From Durusdinium trenchii (Eukaryota > Sar > Dinophyceae > Suessiales > Symbiodiniaceae): DNA of 64,000 nucleotides. The stretch lies in assembly GCA_963970005.1 (NCBI GenBank), contig CAXAMN010025628.1, forward strand, positions 578,919 to 642,918, in the 5' to 3' direction. The translations under genes and the position numbers were made by a program. The notes beneath the pieces are model-generated. The model was not told the DNA's origin. It saw only the letters and a list, made by a program, of their open reading frames with translations, and searched no databases. Shown piece after piece: positions 1 through 11,886 of the stretch (position 1 is its first letter; the number at the start of each line of letters is the position of its first letter).

Positions 1-2400
1 CTGGAACCGCAAGGTCGGTGAGGAAGCGGAAGCTGCTGTGAAGGGCGCGACTGGATAGGCAGGAGCATGCGACGGGAGCTGTTTTTTTGCATTGGTTGTA
101 GGCTGGTAGTTACTGTGTGATTGGTGAAAGCCACGCGTAAAAGCCAAACGTGGAAGAGGAAACATCCAATGAAAGAGAGCCATGTTTATAGATTGCAAGG
201 TGGAACATGGCCCAGATGCAATCAAGCACCGGCCAATCCGATCCGATTTCACAGGCCGGATGCACAGCAGCGAAAACGGTTTCACCCAACATGATCGTGG
301 AGTCGAGTGATGCGAACCGAGCAGTTTAAAAGCCCCCAGGCTTTGCGAACTGAAACATTCTGAAGGTCAAGATACAACGCCCACAATCTTGTTGCGGTAT
401 TGTTGCAGTTATTGTTTCAATATATAGTCAATAGTAGTAATAACAATGCTTTTTTATATTGTAGTTTTGCTTAAGGGATTATGGCAACTATGGCAACAAT
501 ATGCAACTATATCAACAATCTATGGAGACAGGGTCAGACATGGTGGACACACACACATATATATATAGACTACAATGCCACACAAGACCATCTACTATTT
601 GATTTACCCATGGGCCATTGCCAATGGAATTTCCAATGATTCAAACGATTCATACAAGACTTCCAGTCTTGTAGCAGCATGCGGAACTGGACAAAATGTG
701 GGCGGCTTGAGAGAAAGACCGGGTGTCGTGGGAAGAGAAGGGTTTGATCACCTCTCAAACTCCACCTGGGAAGAGAAATGAGAAAGCTATTCTTCGCACC
801 TCCCCGATAGGTCGTAGATTTTAGGGTGGGTTTATTGCACAGCTGTCAATCAACGGCTTTCCGTGGTGGTAGACAGCACCGATCTCGGGAGCGACCATCG
901 TCGCTTCCCAAAAAGCGAGAACCCCGTTGATGGGTTTCATCCAACACCTGGAGGCATTGCGGTCGCAATTCGAGAGCTGTTTACAACAACCAGTCGAGTA
1001 TATCTGAGATGCCCGATGGGAGGTTTGGTATACTCTGGCACATTTGGGACCATTGTGCTGATCAATGATAGAACTATATAGAACTCTTCGGATAGAAGAC
1101 CAGAAGAAGGACGGCTGTTTGGCTAAGCCAAAACGCAATGTTGGGAGTGTTTGGTTGATGTTCCCCTCGCGCCCCACTCATGGGACAAAGGACATACAAT
1201 ACCAGTTCCCTCAAGAAAGGGGCAAGTTTTTGAATTACATGTTGGTGAGCTCACCTGATTGGCAGATTGCACTGACCATCCATGGACGGACTTCGTTTTC
1301 CAACATGAATTTCCCTTTGTGCTGGAGTCAGTCAAGGGAGGAGGTATCCCTGCTTCTATCAAACTTTAGCCAACTGTTCAACAAGGACGGCACCTCTAGC
1401 CTGGACACCTCTAGCCTTGAGAGCTATTTGAATATGCTTATCACTGATCACAGTTAACTTAGTCCCCCTTGACACCTCTAGCCTTCCAACTTCCAACGAG
1501 ATGTTTGAGTCTGCTTGTATAGTTCACCTCGCAGCCAAAGAGTAGTCGTCATCGCAGAAGTAGAGGTAGGATGAGGGAAGTGGAGGTTGAAGAAGTAGCA
1601 CTGCATTGCTTCTGCAGCACTAGCAATAACACGCAATAAGAACAGCATCAGCAGCAGTAGCAGCAGTGGGAGTTGGAGGAGTAGGAGGAGACTAATAGTT
1701 CTAAGCAGGTCTCGTGTATCCCACCATGCGCGCTTATCACACCACTCTATGACTCTCACTATATGTTTGCATGTTTGGAAAGTAACCATCCCTAATGCAG
1801 ACGTTAGACGCTTGCTGAAAGATCGCTAGAATGGGTTCCAGAACAGCCTGCCGGCCAGGTGCTAGATGCTCCTAAGTCAGCCTTGGTAGCACATCCTTTG
1901 ACCAAGGTGATGTGGACCACGATTCACGACAAGCCCGGCTATGATGACTTCCTGGAGTTGGAGTGACTTCGGCGAGATGGGGCCGGGATGGCTGGTGAAA
2001 ACAACAAAACGTGCTGCCCCTAGCCCTAGCCAGCCCTAGCCTTCAATCCTATGCACCTACCCCAGGACTTCGGCGACATTTCTCGGGAAGACCGAGCAAT
2101 AGATGCTCATGATGTCACGGACACATGTGCCCCCTATTGCACAACATGTTTGGAAGAAGCATACGGTTCTCTATGAGGCCATTGGCCCGCCCCTTACAAA
2201 CATATACCATATCATTCTAACATTGACAAAGGAGTGCCAAAAAGTGGCAATTTCAAGGTCCCTTCGCATTAGGCAGATTCCAGAAAGGCCAACGACCAAC
2301 AACACATCCCGAGATATCCAGACATATGTGGGCTTATACATATCATATCATGCTGGGCTTTTATGTCATACCTCAGATATTCACGGACTTTTAATATCAT
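1..2400. other. No supported gene
   Basis: I see no convincing coding region here on either strand. Short open frames exist but their translations are compositionally uneven and lack any motif. Around 1388-1490 the 14-mer GACACCTCTAGCCT (with small variants) occurs three times. Around 1560-1690 there are AGC/AGT/GGA trinucleotide-like runs, which create a spurious leucine-rich open frame on the minus strand. The stretch is probably intergenic or intronic. Confidence 0.5.
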
Positions 2401-2490
2401 ACCCGATGTGTCCCATCCCCACGGAACAGCGGGTACGTGTCATTTTCTGCTGCCTTAGAACGGGCTGTTTCCCGGCACCTCTACGAAACA

Positions 2491-2705
2491 CGCCAGACCC
2501 AAGGTATGACGAGATGCCCAGAGACGAGTTTGGAGTGCCAGCGCATATTCCCCCAGAGATCTCCACCACCATTCGTCACACGCAACTGGAGACCGAACGT
2601 GGAAGCCGTTGGGTGCCGTTGGTGCCCGGAGGGTCTGAACTGGTGGATGGCCTTGGGTTTGGAGCGAAGGACTACCATGTTGCCGTTTCTTGTGACCACT
2701 GGTAG
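2491..2705 (+). CDS. Possible exon, product unknown
   Basis: An open plus-strand frame reads as ordinary soluble protein, including the stretch RYDEMPRDEFGVPAHIPPE near its start and a Gly-Ser-Glu-Leu-Val-Asp-Gly segment near its end. It has the balanced composition of real coding sequence, unlike its neighbours. No start codon context, splice sites or family could be assigned. A second plus frame overlaps it (to about 3063), but that one runs into a simple GGCTGGGT repeat at 2826-2852 and looks less protein-like. I do not recognise the product. Confidence 0.3.
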
Positions 2706-3193
2706 TCCTCATTTTTGGAGCGCAACTGGCCTTGCTAAAGGGTATGAGGATGCAAGCTATTTGTTGTGTATCGACTGTACCTTTGTTATGCGTAGCGATA
2801 TCGTTTCAGGATGTTTCAGGTTAGTTGGCTGGGTGGCTGGGTGGCTGGGTGGGTTTATTTTGACATGCGAATGTCTAGTAGGTGTTCCAGCAGGTGTTGC
2901 TTGCTATGACCACCTGCTTTCTGACATGCTGCAAATTCCTCTCCGAGTGGCGTATGTCAAGGTCAATGCACGTGGTGTTGTGGTTTGTATCCCACAACAG
3001 GTCTCAAATTCACAGATCTATAAATTGTGTTTAACCCCCGCGCCAGAAACGACCCAACAGTAATGGTGACTTTATTGCGAAGATTCTTAGCTTTTATTGT
3101 TACCCTTGCTGAATCTGAATCTTGGGATATCCTGGATAAGGGATATACACATAAGGGTGATCAATCTGGAGTCGACGAGGCGTTTGACCATGC

Positions 3194-3478
3194 TTGCCCC
3201 TTTTGCATACCAAGACCGTATACGGGCCATTTGTTTCTCATGCTTCACTGGCCCGACCTGGTGATGGCCTCGGTGCATGGCCTCAGAGCATGGCCTCGGT
3301 GGACTACATGGACCGTCATCAGAGCTTTGGTCGACAGGCTCAGGCTAAGCCAGAGGTCAAGGGCGGCCCACCCAACCCGAACAACAAGAGGAAGAAGCGG
3401 TCTGTTGTTGTCTTCCTCAGGGCAGGGTTTGCGCACCTGCCAACAGCGGTCAGTGTGTATCGACCGTTGACACACTGA
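3194..3478 (+). CDS. Possible exon with basic nuclear-localisation-like cluster
   Basis: The plus frame contains an internal ATG at 3290 followed by a hydrophilic stretch ending in the basic cluster NNKRKKRS (about 3380-3403), which could serve as a nuclear localisation signal. The words ATGGCCTC/GCATGGCCTC recur three times just upstream (3263-3297), a small local duplication. There is no recognisable domain. It could be an exon of the same unknown gene as the candidate at 2.5-2.7 kb, because the strand and composition agree, but no splice linkage was established. Confidence 0.25.
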   Translation: MPLLHTKTVYGPFVSHASLARPGDGLGAWPQSMASVDYMDRHQSFGRQAQAKPEVKGGPPNPNNKRKKRSVVVFLRAGFAHLPTAVSVYRPLTH

Positions 3479-3479
3479 A

Positions 3480-4120
3480 GAACACATCCATCGACCTGAG
3501 TCAACTCTGTGAGATCCAGTGCTGAGAACAATAACCAGCGCTCTGTTTGATGGCCTTTGAAGATGGGTAGATTGATAGAGGAAATACGCCCAATTGAACA
3601 ACCATAGGTTGTTGCCTGGGTTGGCCTCTTTGTCTGTGGGGAGAGGGGAAGGGGCTGAAACTACTTGCAAATATATTGCACAGGTAGCTGTGGTCAGGCT
3701 GTAGTCTCAAAATAGTAAAGAAACCACTTGCAAAATAGATAGAAACCATTTGCAAGAAATAAGGACACTATTCCCAGAACCACGAGCTAAGCTAAGCTAG
3801 CTTGAAGTGGTCCTCAGTAGTAACAGTAGTGATGACAGTGGTTATCAGTGAAAATGGCATGAAAGACATTCGCCAGTGTCGACAAACAGGACAAAAGGTT
3901 CCAGAGCTACAGCACAGGCCCAGACTTCCTATTTTGCAGCCCCTCCGCAAGTCCAAGTTGGTAGACCAACTGTCCCAAATTTCCCGCTCTGGATCTGTCA
4001 AAGATCGTCAAGGGGACACGAAACATGAACAGCCTTTTTGGCATCTAGTCTTTAACTACAAAATCCGCAAAACTCAAGCTGCTCAAATGTAGCAGCATAG
4101 CTCGGCCGCATTGGCACAAG
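3480..4120. other. Intergenic stretch, no gene seen
   Basis: No frame here is convincing. The segment separates the plus-strand candidates on its left from the 3' end of a minus-strand gene on its right, so it would be a convergent intergenic region. It holds a short imperfect repeat of the type ACTTGCAAA (3660-3755, three occurrences). Confidence 0.4.
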
Positions 4121-4122
4121 CT

Positions 4123-7100
4123 TCATTTCTTGAACTTCTTTCCTGATTTTGCTTTTGCTTCAGTGGTCTTCTCACTGGCCTTGGACGATGAGGGTGGCCT
4201 CTGTCGCTTCTTCTGAGCAGGGTCAACTGGTGGCTCAGCAGATTCATCAGGCTGCTTCCCACGCTTCCGGGTGCTCTTGGAAGCATTGTTTGGCTGCCCC
4301 TCAGGCTCCGCAGCAGGCTTTGAACCAGGCTTGGTCCTTGCAGCACGCTCCAAAAGAAAGAAACCATCCGGCTCCTGTCAATTCCATTTGTTTGGTGTAG
4401 GTTAGTAAGAGTAAGTAGTAAGTAGTACTGTACTAGTACTATGTAAGACTATGTATATTATATACTGTATACTGTATACTGGATTCAATGTACCCGAATT
4501 CTGAGTTTGAATCTCAAATCTCTGAGTGATTGGGGGTTGCCTTGGAAGCAGCAATAAAAAAACTTGCCAACTCAAACAAGGAGTCTGCGAAGCAGTCAAC
4601 TGCTCAAACTTGGACTTGAGCAGTGGCGGAAGGTCATTCTTTGACATTCCAAGCTTCTTGCTGAGGTAAGCCCCAACCCGGCGTGATGTCGTGAGCTTGT
4701 CCTCGTACTTGTCAGCATTGACAACAATCTCCATGGCCATCATGATGCCCACAACTGCTGCACTGGTGCCATTCAAATCCTGAAGAGCAGACAGAAGAAT
4801 AATCAGAATCCAGAATCAAGAGTCAAAAGCCAACACGGCAATCAATTGAAGAAACACAGTAACAAGGACTCTGGTGTGACAGGTGTTTTGCCAGTTTGTG
4901 CCTCAATGCTTTGCATCAAGGACTGCAGCTCACCCACCACTTTCTCCAACTTCTCATCCGCCTTCAAGCTGGCCTTGCAGGTAACGATGCCTTTCATTGA
5001 TGCTAGGGGATCTGACAGCTGCTCTCTGAGCTGGACAATGGACTTGGTCTCCTGGTCCACGTCTGGGTTGTTCGAAAACATCCAAGAGACTTCAGCAACT
5101 TTCTCTGGATGCCACATCTCTGCTGCACTGATGACTGGCCTCAAGTCTGACTTCAGTCATTGATGTTACAGAATCTAAATCTCAATCCAAAACAGCAAAC
5201 TGCTTGTTTGACTTTTTGACTGATGATATGATGATTGATCACGGATCCCGGATGACTGATGACTGATGATGATGACATATCATATGGCAGCCTCTCATCT
5301 CTGAATAGAGTAAAGGTGGAGAGAGAACATAACACCAAACGACCAACTCAGTGAACTCCTAACTCCTGACTCCTAACCAATTGAGAATAGTGGCTGGTAC
5401 CGTTCCACCAGCTTCTTCCAGCGCAGTGCGTCTTGAGTCATAGTCTGGATGTTGGTCCGCAGAACCGTGTTCACATCGCCCAGGTATTCCATCACAGCAG
5501 CCTTCTGGTCAGGCTTGACCAGATGAATCACATCCAGGTTGTAGTTGACAATCTTCACAATGCCTGGCATCTGCTTGCAGACTTGGGCAAGATCTGAAGG
5601 CTTGTTCTCAGTGTACGTGTGCAGCTGGTCCATGTCCTGCAGCGAAGCATGCATCTGAAGAAGGCGGCCGGTCAAGCCCTCCATGCCTGACAACATCGAC
5701 TTAGCCTCTTCAATGCTTTGGCCAGTCTTGCCTTCCAACATCTTGAGCACTGCAACAGGCCCCTGCTGACACACAGCCTCCTTCAATCTCAGACTGGCCT
5801 TGCTACAGAGACCTGCCCAGCAGGAAGAGTGGAAAACAGACATTCGGGCAACGGAAAGGTCATCCAGCAAGCCCTTGCTCAACCTCCAAGCATTGACCAA
5901 TGAGGCCCCGTCGTTGATGAACTTTTGGAGTTTATCCAGGGACCAAAGCAAGCGCAAGTGCATCTCTGGGTCATCCTTCAGAATGCTGGAGCAAACGTGG
6001 CCTCATCTGAGTTGAGTCACAAAGTAATGCCGTTTTCATGCACGAGTCATACCAAGTCATACAAGGACAGGACATGTGACATGACATCTTGCAACCCTAC
6101 AGCAGTGGAAAAACATGAGGTAAAGGCTAAAGGTAAAGGTCACAGGTCAGGTAAAAGTAAAAGAAAAAGTCATGAGTCATGAGTTTGAGACAGTCTGAGT
6201 CATAAAATAGATAGAACAACAAAGCCCTGTTCAGGCCTCGAATCTGTAAAGATGGAGTCAAAGAGTCCAAGACCTCCTTCTCACAAACCTCCAAGGTCTG
6301 CTCCGCGGCGTCATCTGAAGGAGGCAGCCACTGGCGATCCAGCCAAGTCCCAAACTCCTTCATGGCGGCAACTCCAAAGTCCTTCATGATCTCACTCACC
6401 TCGAGATTTACAGCCTCAAGCGCTTTCTTGTCCTCAGACTGAGTCAAGGCAGCTTGGATGTCGACAAGGTCCTTGGCAGCGTTGACCAAAACGTGGAAGT
6501 CCTGGTCCGGCTTGGGGCCTTCTGACTTGAGAATGTCAATGAGCTTCCTGATGCTTTCCAAGACTGAAGCTGCAGCCTCCTCAGCCTTTTGCTGAGTCAG
6601 CACAGTCTTTGAGAGGGTCACTGCAGCCTCCCACAGGCTCCTGCAAGGCTGAGTCCACAAGAGCTGAAAACCAATGGTCGACATGGTTTTTGATGAACAT
6701 GTAACATGACATGAAGAAGAAGAAGAATAATAATAGTCAGGCACCGGCACCAATCAAAAGAATGAAGTTCCAAGTTCTGAGTTCCAGCTTCCAACTAACA
6801 CGCAAAAAGCGGCACGTTCTTTAGACGGCACGTCTCTTACACGCATTCCCTTGCCAAACTGAACCCCTCCTCAAATGTCCATTGCTTTTGAAGATCAGTG
6901 TTGCCTTGGCAGAAAAGGTGCTGTGGTGGGACACTGCGGTTTTGATGGCCATCTTGGCCTTTGGATGGTAGTGCTCCGGAGAGCGGGACTCATGGCCGGC
7001 AAGCAATGCACAAGTCACCAACTTCTGAACATCAATGAGGACGCGCAAAGATAAGCCGGAGTCGTTCTGAAAGGGCAATCCATCAACTGTCAGCACGTGT

Positions 7101-10100
7101 GTGTCCGTGGGGACTGAAGTCCTGGCTCAAGAAGGAATTGCATCAGTGGAGTCAGAAAGAAAAACTAAGTTAAACTAATGCAAAACCAAACTCAGAACTT
7201 GACCTAGAACATATAACATATTAGACAATTCAGCCCGAGTCAATGTCAATGGCCCGGCAACTCAAATGCACTTCTGAGTGATTTGAGCCATCAGCTCAAA
7301 CAAAACAAAACAAGTCAAGTATTGCCAGTGACGGGACAGTCAGTCCGAGGCTTTGTCAAAACATGCTGTGCTGTCCTCAAAACATCAATATGCTGGAACT
7401 CCTCAGGCAAAGAATTCAGCAAAGCCAGGGTAGTGTCAAAAGAAGTGGTCCGCAGTCTGTCCAACCACCCACTGAAGATTGAATGCTGCAGCTGCAAAAA
7501 GAAGGCTTGGTCAGCAGCCTTGTTCTCGCACGTTTCGCAAGCTTTGCAGACTTGCCCAAGGAATAAGATGCTGAAAGGCTTGAACTGCTCCAACTGCTCC
7601 AAAGCCAAGAACTGGAATATGGCCGACCTGTAGCCGTCTGAAAAGGGATAGTTGACCACGCTTGCCTGCCACATCGGATCACGGCTGGAAGTTGATTACA
7701 GAGAGACTGAGAGACTCATTGGGAGTCCATCCCTCACTCAAGACTCTAGCACACAGTGACTAGAAACTGAAGGCTGAATGAACAAGTGATTCAATAATGA
7801 TTTGTGAGAAAACACTGCGGGCCTCAGCGAAGAGTCGGCCAAACTCAGTCAGTACCACCTTCAAGCACTCTGGGGATTGCTTACCAAGTAGTTTGCAAAT
7901 CTTCTTGTGATCCTCGGCAACCCAGTTCATGAAGTCGTGGACATCTGCTGAATCCACAAGGTTGGACTGCTTCAGAGTGTGGACCAGGGAGCACCACAGG
8001 CCAGTATCGTTAACATGCACCTTCAGGCTATGACACACTTTCTTGACAGCCTCAGTTTGTTCGGCTGCCTCCAAGGCATCAATCAAGGCAAACGCCTTGT
8101 CATTCTTGGCTTCCCACTCTTTTGTCTTGGCCACGTTGTGCCACACGAGCAAGGGGTTCATCTGCTCGAAGACTTGGCACATTGAAGTTGACTGAGCAAC
8201 CAGTTTGTCCATATTCTTTGGAATGGCGGCTGAAATCTTTGGAGTGGTTCCACCTGCTTTCTCCTTCTCCAACTTGTTTGAGACCGTCTCCTTTGGTTCA
8301 GACTTGGCTTTAGGCTTTCTGGTCGATCTTTTGGCTTGAGGCTTTGGCTTCTCGGACTCCTGGTGGACGCCCCAATTGTCCTCTGAATCCGCATCTTCTT
8401 CTACTGCCTCAGGCTGCTCCTCTGGCTCGCTCTCTTCCTCCTCGGCAGCAGCAGCAAAGGCTTCATGTGCTTCCTCCTGATTAGGGTTAAGAATCAATTC
8501 AGCAGCTTTTGAGTCTAAAATCAAAATTCACATAGCAAACTATGAATGTTTTGAATGGCCGGTCTAAGTCTAAGTCAAGAGTTGGTGGTGACATTAAAAG
8601 CAACAACATCTATCTAACATCTCCTGAGTCTGGGCATTGATGACCAACTTCTCTGCATCTTCTTTCTGCTGGGCATCCATCGAGCTGCCTGCTGCATGTT
8701 CAGATTCCCGAACCTTCTTGGCTGAAAGCCGATGCCCGATCAACACCCTCTTTTTGCCATCCATGATCACCACACCTTCAACGCCTCGTTCGTCCTGTCA
8801 CAGGCAAACTCAAAATTATAGTTTAAGTTTAAGTTGAAAGCTGAAAGTGAGAGTAAACTGAGTGAACAGTGAAAGGCAAAAGGTGGGTTAAAGGGCCAGG
8901 CCGGCCATATTCTGAAACATCTAAAAACAAACCCCGGCAAACTCTGGACTGCACACAGGCTGATGATGACTCTGAATCGACTCCTATTTATGAAATGAAT
9001 CGAATCAAAACCCAACACCCGCACAGTCCGCTTGGATCTTAAGGCCCTTCTTCTCCAAGTACGCTTTCTTCTGGGCAACTGAGCGCAGCTTGCGCTTTGC
9101 TTCCGTGTCAGCATGCTGCTGGAAGTATTCCAAGAGGTCATGCCAAACACCTTCCTTCAGGCAGAAAGTCACAGAAAAAAAACAGGCTGCTCTTACCTAG
9201 TCGGTATGAGTCAGGGCGTTGAATAATTTGTATATTCTTATATTATATATCCTAAATATTATTGTTTTGTCTTGTCGTTGATATGAGATATGATATAATT
9301 CTGATTTTGACATAGATGTCATAGAGAGTGACATAGACATAGGACTCAGGGACTCAGGACATTTACATTTACATAATCATATATATATATTATATTATAG
9401 ATCATAGGTTGATTGATGGACTACCATGTCTCCGTCTGTCAGTCTGTCTATCTATCTAGTCTATCTCAGTCCAGTCCGTCCATCAGTCTATCTCTGATTT
9501 TCTGTCAATCTCTCTAAGTTGAAGTTTCAAACGTTAGTAGTGAGTAGTTTATTTAATGTTACATGTTACATGTAGGCTACACACTCAGTCCAGAAACAGG
9601 CCGCTGGCCATCAAGGAAACACCAGAACACGGGCCAGGGACACATCAAGCAAACGCAGGAATGCGGGCCAATGGCCATCAAAGAAACGCAAGAGGCTGGC
9701 CAGTGGACATGAAGGAAAAGCGAGAACGCGAGCCAATCAAGGAAACCTGAAATGCAGGCGGCTTTGCTGGCAAACCCAAGCTGGCGACCCTCATCCTCAT
9801 CCTACTCCTACTCCTATCCTCATCCTCACACATCCTCGTCTTTGTTCCAGATTGCAAAGCCGCACAAATCCAAGAGCACATATGGGGTTTTGATGCTGTT
9901 GGCATTGACTTGTTCGTGTGCCCATGATGGCTCTAGCACCTTGTCACCACTGTCGTCCTGTCGCCTGTCACCTTTTCTCATCCTCACACTGGACTGTACT
10001 TGTTCCAGATTCCCAGTCCATTCCATTAATGGTCCATTCCATGCCTCATCAAGTAATCCGACCAGTAGTCTGGGATCTGGGATCCAGATCTGGATCAGTG

Positions 10101-11456
10101 GTATTTTGTCATTGAGTAGAGATTAGTAAATCGGGTTCTGAATAAGACGATGCTTTCCTTCCATCCTACCCCGAAATGTGGCTCCTGCTCCTAAAACACT
10201 TTATCACTGCCAATAAAGCCAGCAAAGCAGAACTTGTAGCTCACATTCTGGGTTCTGTCCACTGGTTCAATAACAGGTCCGGCCAATCTCGTTCCCAATT
10301 GTTTGCAAGTTTTTTGAAGACAGTCAGTCATACATACATAGTTACATAGTTAAATTAATCATATACATTTCATCGACCCACTCCACGTCTGTCACAGGTC
10401 TCTCCCGCTGTCCCAGTCAGCCGCCATGTTAAGAAGAAGCAATATGTTATGTGATCAGTGATCAGTGATCAGTGATCAACATCTAATCTTTAGCCTTCAG
10501 CCTGCATGCAAGCTGCCAGTTTGGGGACAGCTTGAACAAGAGTAACCAGTGCAGTAACACAGCACAGCAACACAGCACAGCACCCTTCTGTCCTGTCTGA
10601 AGTCCACATAGTCTTTGTTCGACCGCTTGGTGTACATCTTGTAATCCACAACCTCGTGCCTTGCTTTCGCACGTGGGTTTCGGCATAGGGTTTGCACCAG
10701 CTTCCGCCTCAAAGACCTGAACCTCAGTCAATCATGATTCCTGATTCATGATCAACACATTTCAGTTCAGAATCAACCATGTCAGCTTCCAATTCTGTAT
10801 TCTGGAGTCTCACGTTTCTGAAGAAATTGAAATCAAATTTTTGAACTGCAGGAACTCCAGTTCAGCTGAAGAGCTTAAATCGTAGTGCTTTGCACTTCTT
10901 CAAGAGTTTCAGAAGCTCGGCCACAGTCAGCTTCTTGAAGGAGCCTCGCTTTATATACGTGCACTTGAGGCACAAAGCCAGACCAGTAGCTTCGGATTTG
11001 GCTGTGTTGACCAGCATTGTCACTCCGGGCAATGCGTCCTGCTGCTGGGGGATCTCAAGGCTCTAGACTTGACACAGAAGAAGAAGAAGCGGCTGAATTC
11101 AATTAGATCAGCAGTGTGGAGCCAATCTTGAAATCACTGACTCGTGACTTTGACTCATGGCAATGATGGATCGCCCCAGAGGACAGAAACGTCCAATGCC
11201 ACCCTTAAAAAAAATTACATCCAGTCAAAACTACCCTTATCTTATCTTGTTGTAGCTTTACTGCACATGACTCACCCAATGTCCTCATCCTGAGCTCCAA
11301 ACTCTTGATCGCAACCCGGGCATTGTCCGTCAACCAACTCAATTTCTACATCCGATCCATCGCCTTCTCCATCTGATTCTACCTGCTGCTCCCCCTGGCC
11401 TTGCATCATATCCACATCATGCTCATCGTCCGTAGGCGGAATCGTAGGCATTGCAC
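4123..11456 (-). CDS. Multi-exon nuclear-type protein, unrecognised
   Basis: A series of minus-strand exons, each open and protein-like, is separated by introns rich in AGTC/GACT words. The likely start is MPTIPPTDDEHDVDM at about 11454, followed by a very acidic segment and a CPGCDQEF cysteine pair. Later exons lie at about 11055-10862 (containing LCLKCTY and a Lys/Leu-rich helix), 10715-10590, 9165-9015, 8815-8620, 8524-7790 (254 codons, acidic then basic, then helical), 7674-7315, 7096-6850, 6680-6230, 5960-5380, 5145-4850, 4776-4600 and 4360-4123. The protein ends in a Lys/Arg-rich tail (KSGKKFKK) that looks like a nuclear localisation signal. I do not recognise the family. It is largely helical with no catalytic motif visible. 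It lies directly downstream of, and on the same strand as, the methyltransferase gene at 11.9-17.2 kb and could even be its continuation. Confidence 0.55.
9190..9545. repeat. AT-rich and CTAT/GTCT simple-sequence intron filler
   Basis: This part of the intron is dominated by TATAT runs (9230-9400) and CTGTCTATCTATCTAG-like runs (9430-9520). No coding potential is visible. It sits between two exons of the unrecognised minus-strand gene, and typical dinoflagellate exon spacing makes it intronic. The following stretch to about 10480 also shows no exon I can support. Confidence 0.6.
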
Positions 11457-11886
11457 GACAAAGCAAAAGGGAGAGAATTTGTAGGTCAAAAGTCACTAGA
11501 GGTCAGTGACAGGACCCTGGGACCCTTCGGCATAGTGTGCAGGACCAGGCGACAAATTGACTTGCAACAAAGCTTTCAAGACTCCCAAGATCAGCAGACC
11601 CAAGCCAAGGCCAAAACAGGACCCTCAAAGTTTGATTTAAGTTATTTGTACGGGTTGGCGACCTAGTGGAAGCAAAGGTTCCTGAACAACGCAACACTCT
11701 CAGGAAAGCAATTGTTTCTCCTTCTTTGCCCAAGAGTGAACGAATGAGCTATACACAGTGGATTCCAAAACAAAGCCACATGAATTTGCTTTGCTCCTAC
11801 ATCCGAACATGAAGTTTGAAGTTCACACACTTACACACGTGCAAACGTTTTCTAAAGATTCTTCTTCGATCCATTGCACGTATGAA

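Noticed and set aside
821-1177. 118-codon minus-strand frame and overlapping plus-strand frames
   Set aside because: No consistent protein character, no motif, and both strands open over the same bases; probably chance.
1478-1789. Leucine-rich minus-strand frame suggesting a membrane protein
   Set aside because: It is the translation of AGC/AGT/GGA simple repeats, not a real hydrophobic helix.
7123-7134. CTGGCTCAAG as another spliced-leader relic
   Set aside because: Only 9-10 nt match and it falls in ordinary intron sequence; not distinguishable from chance.
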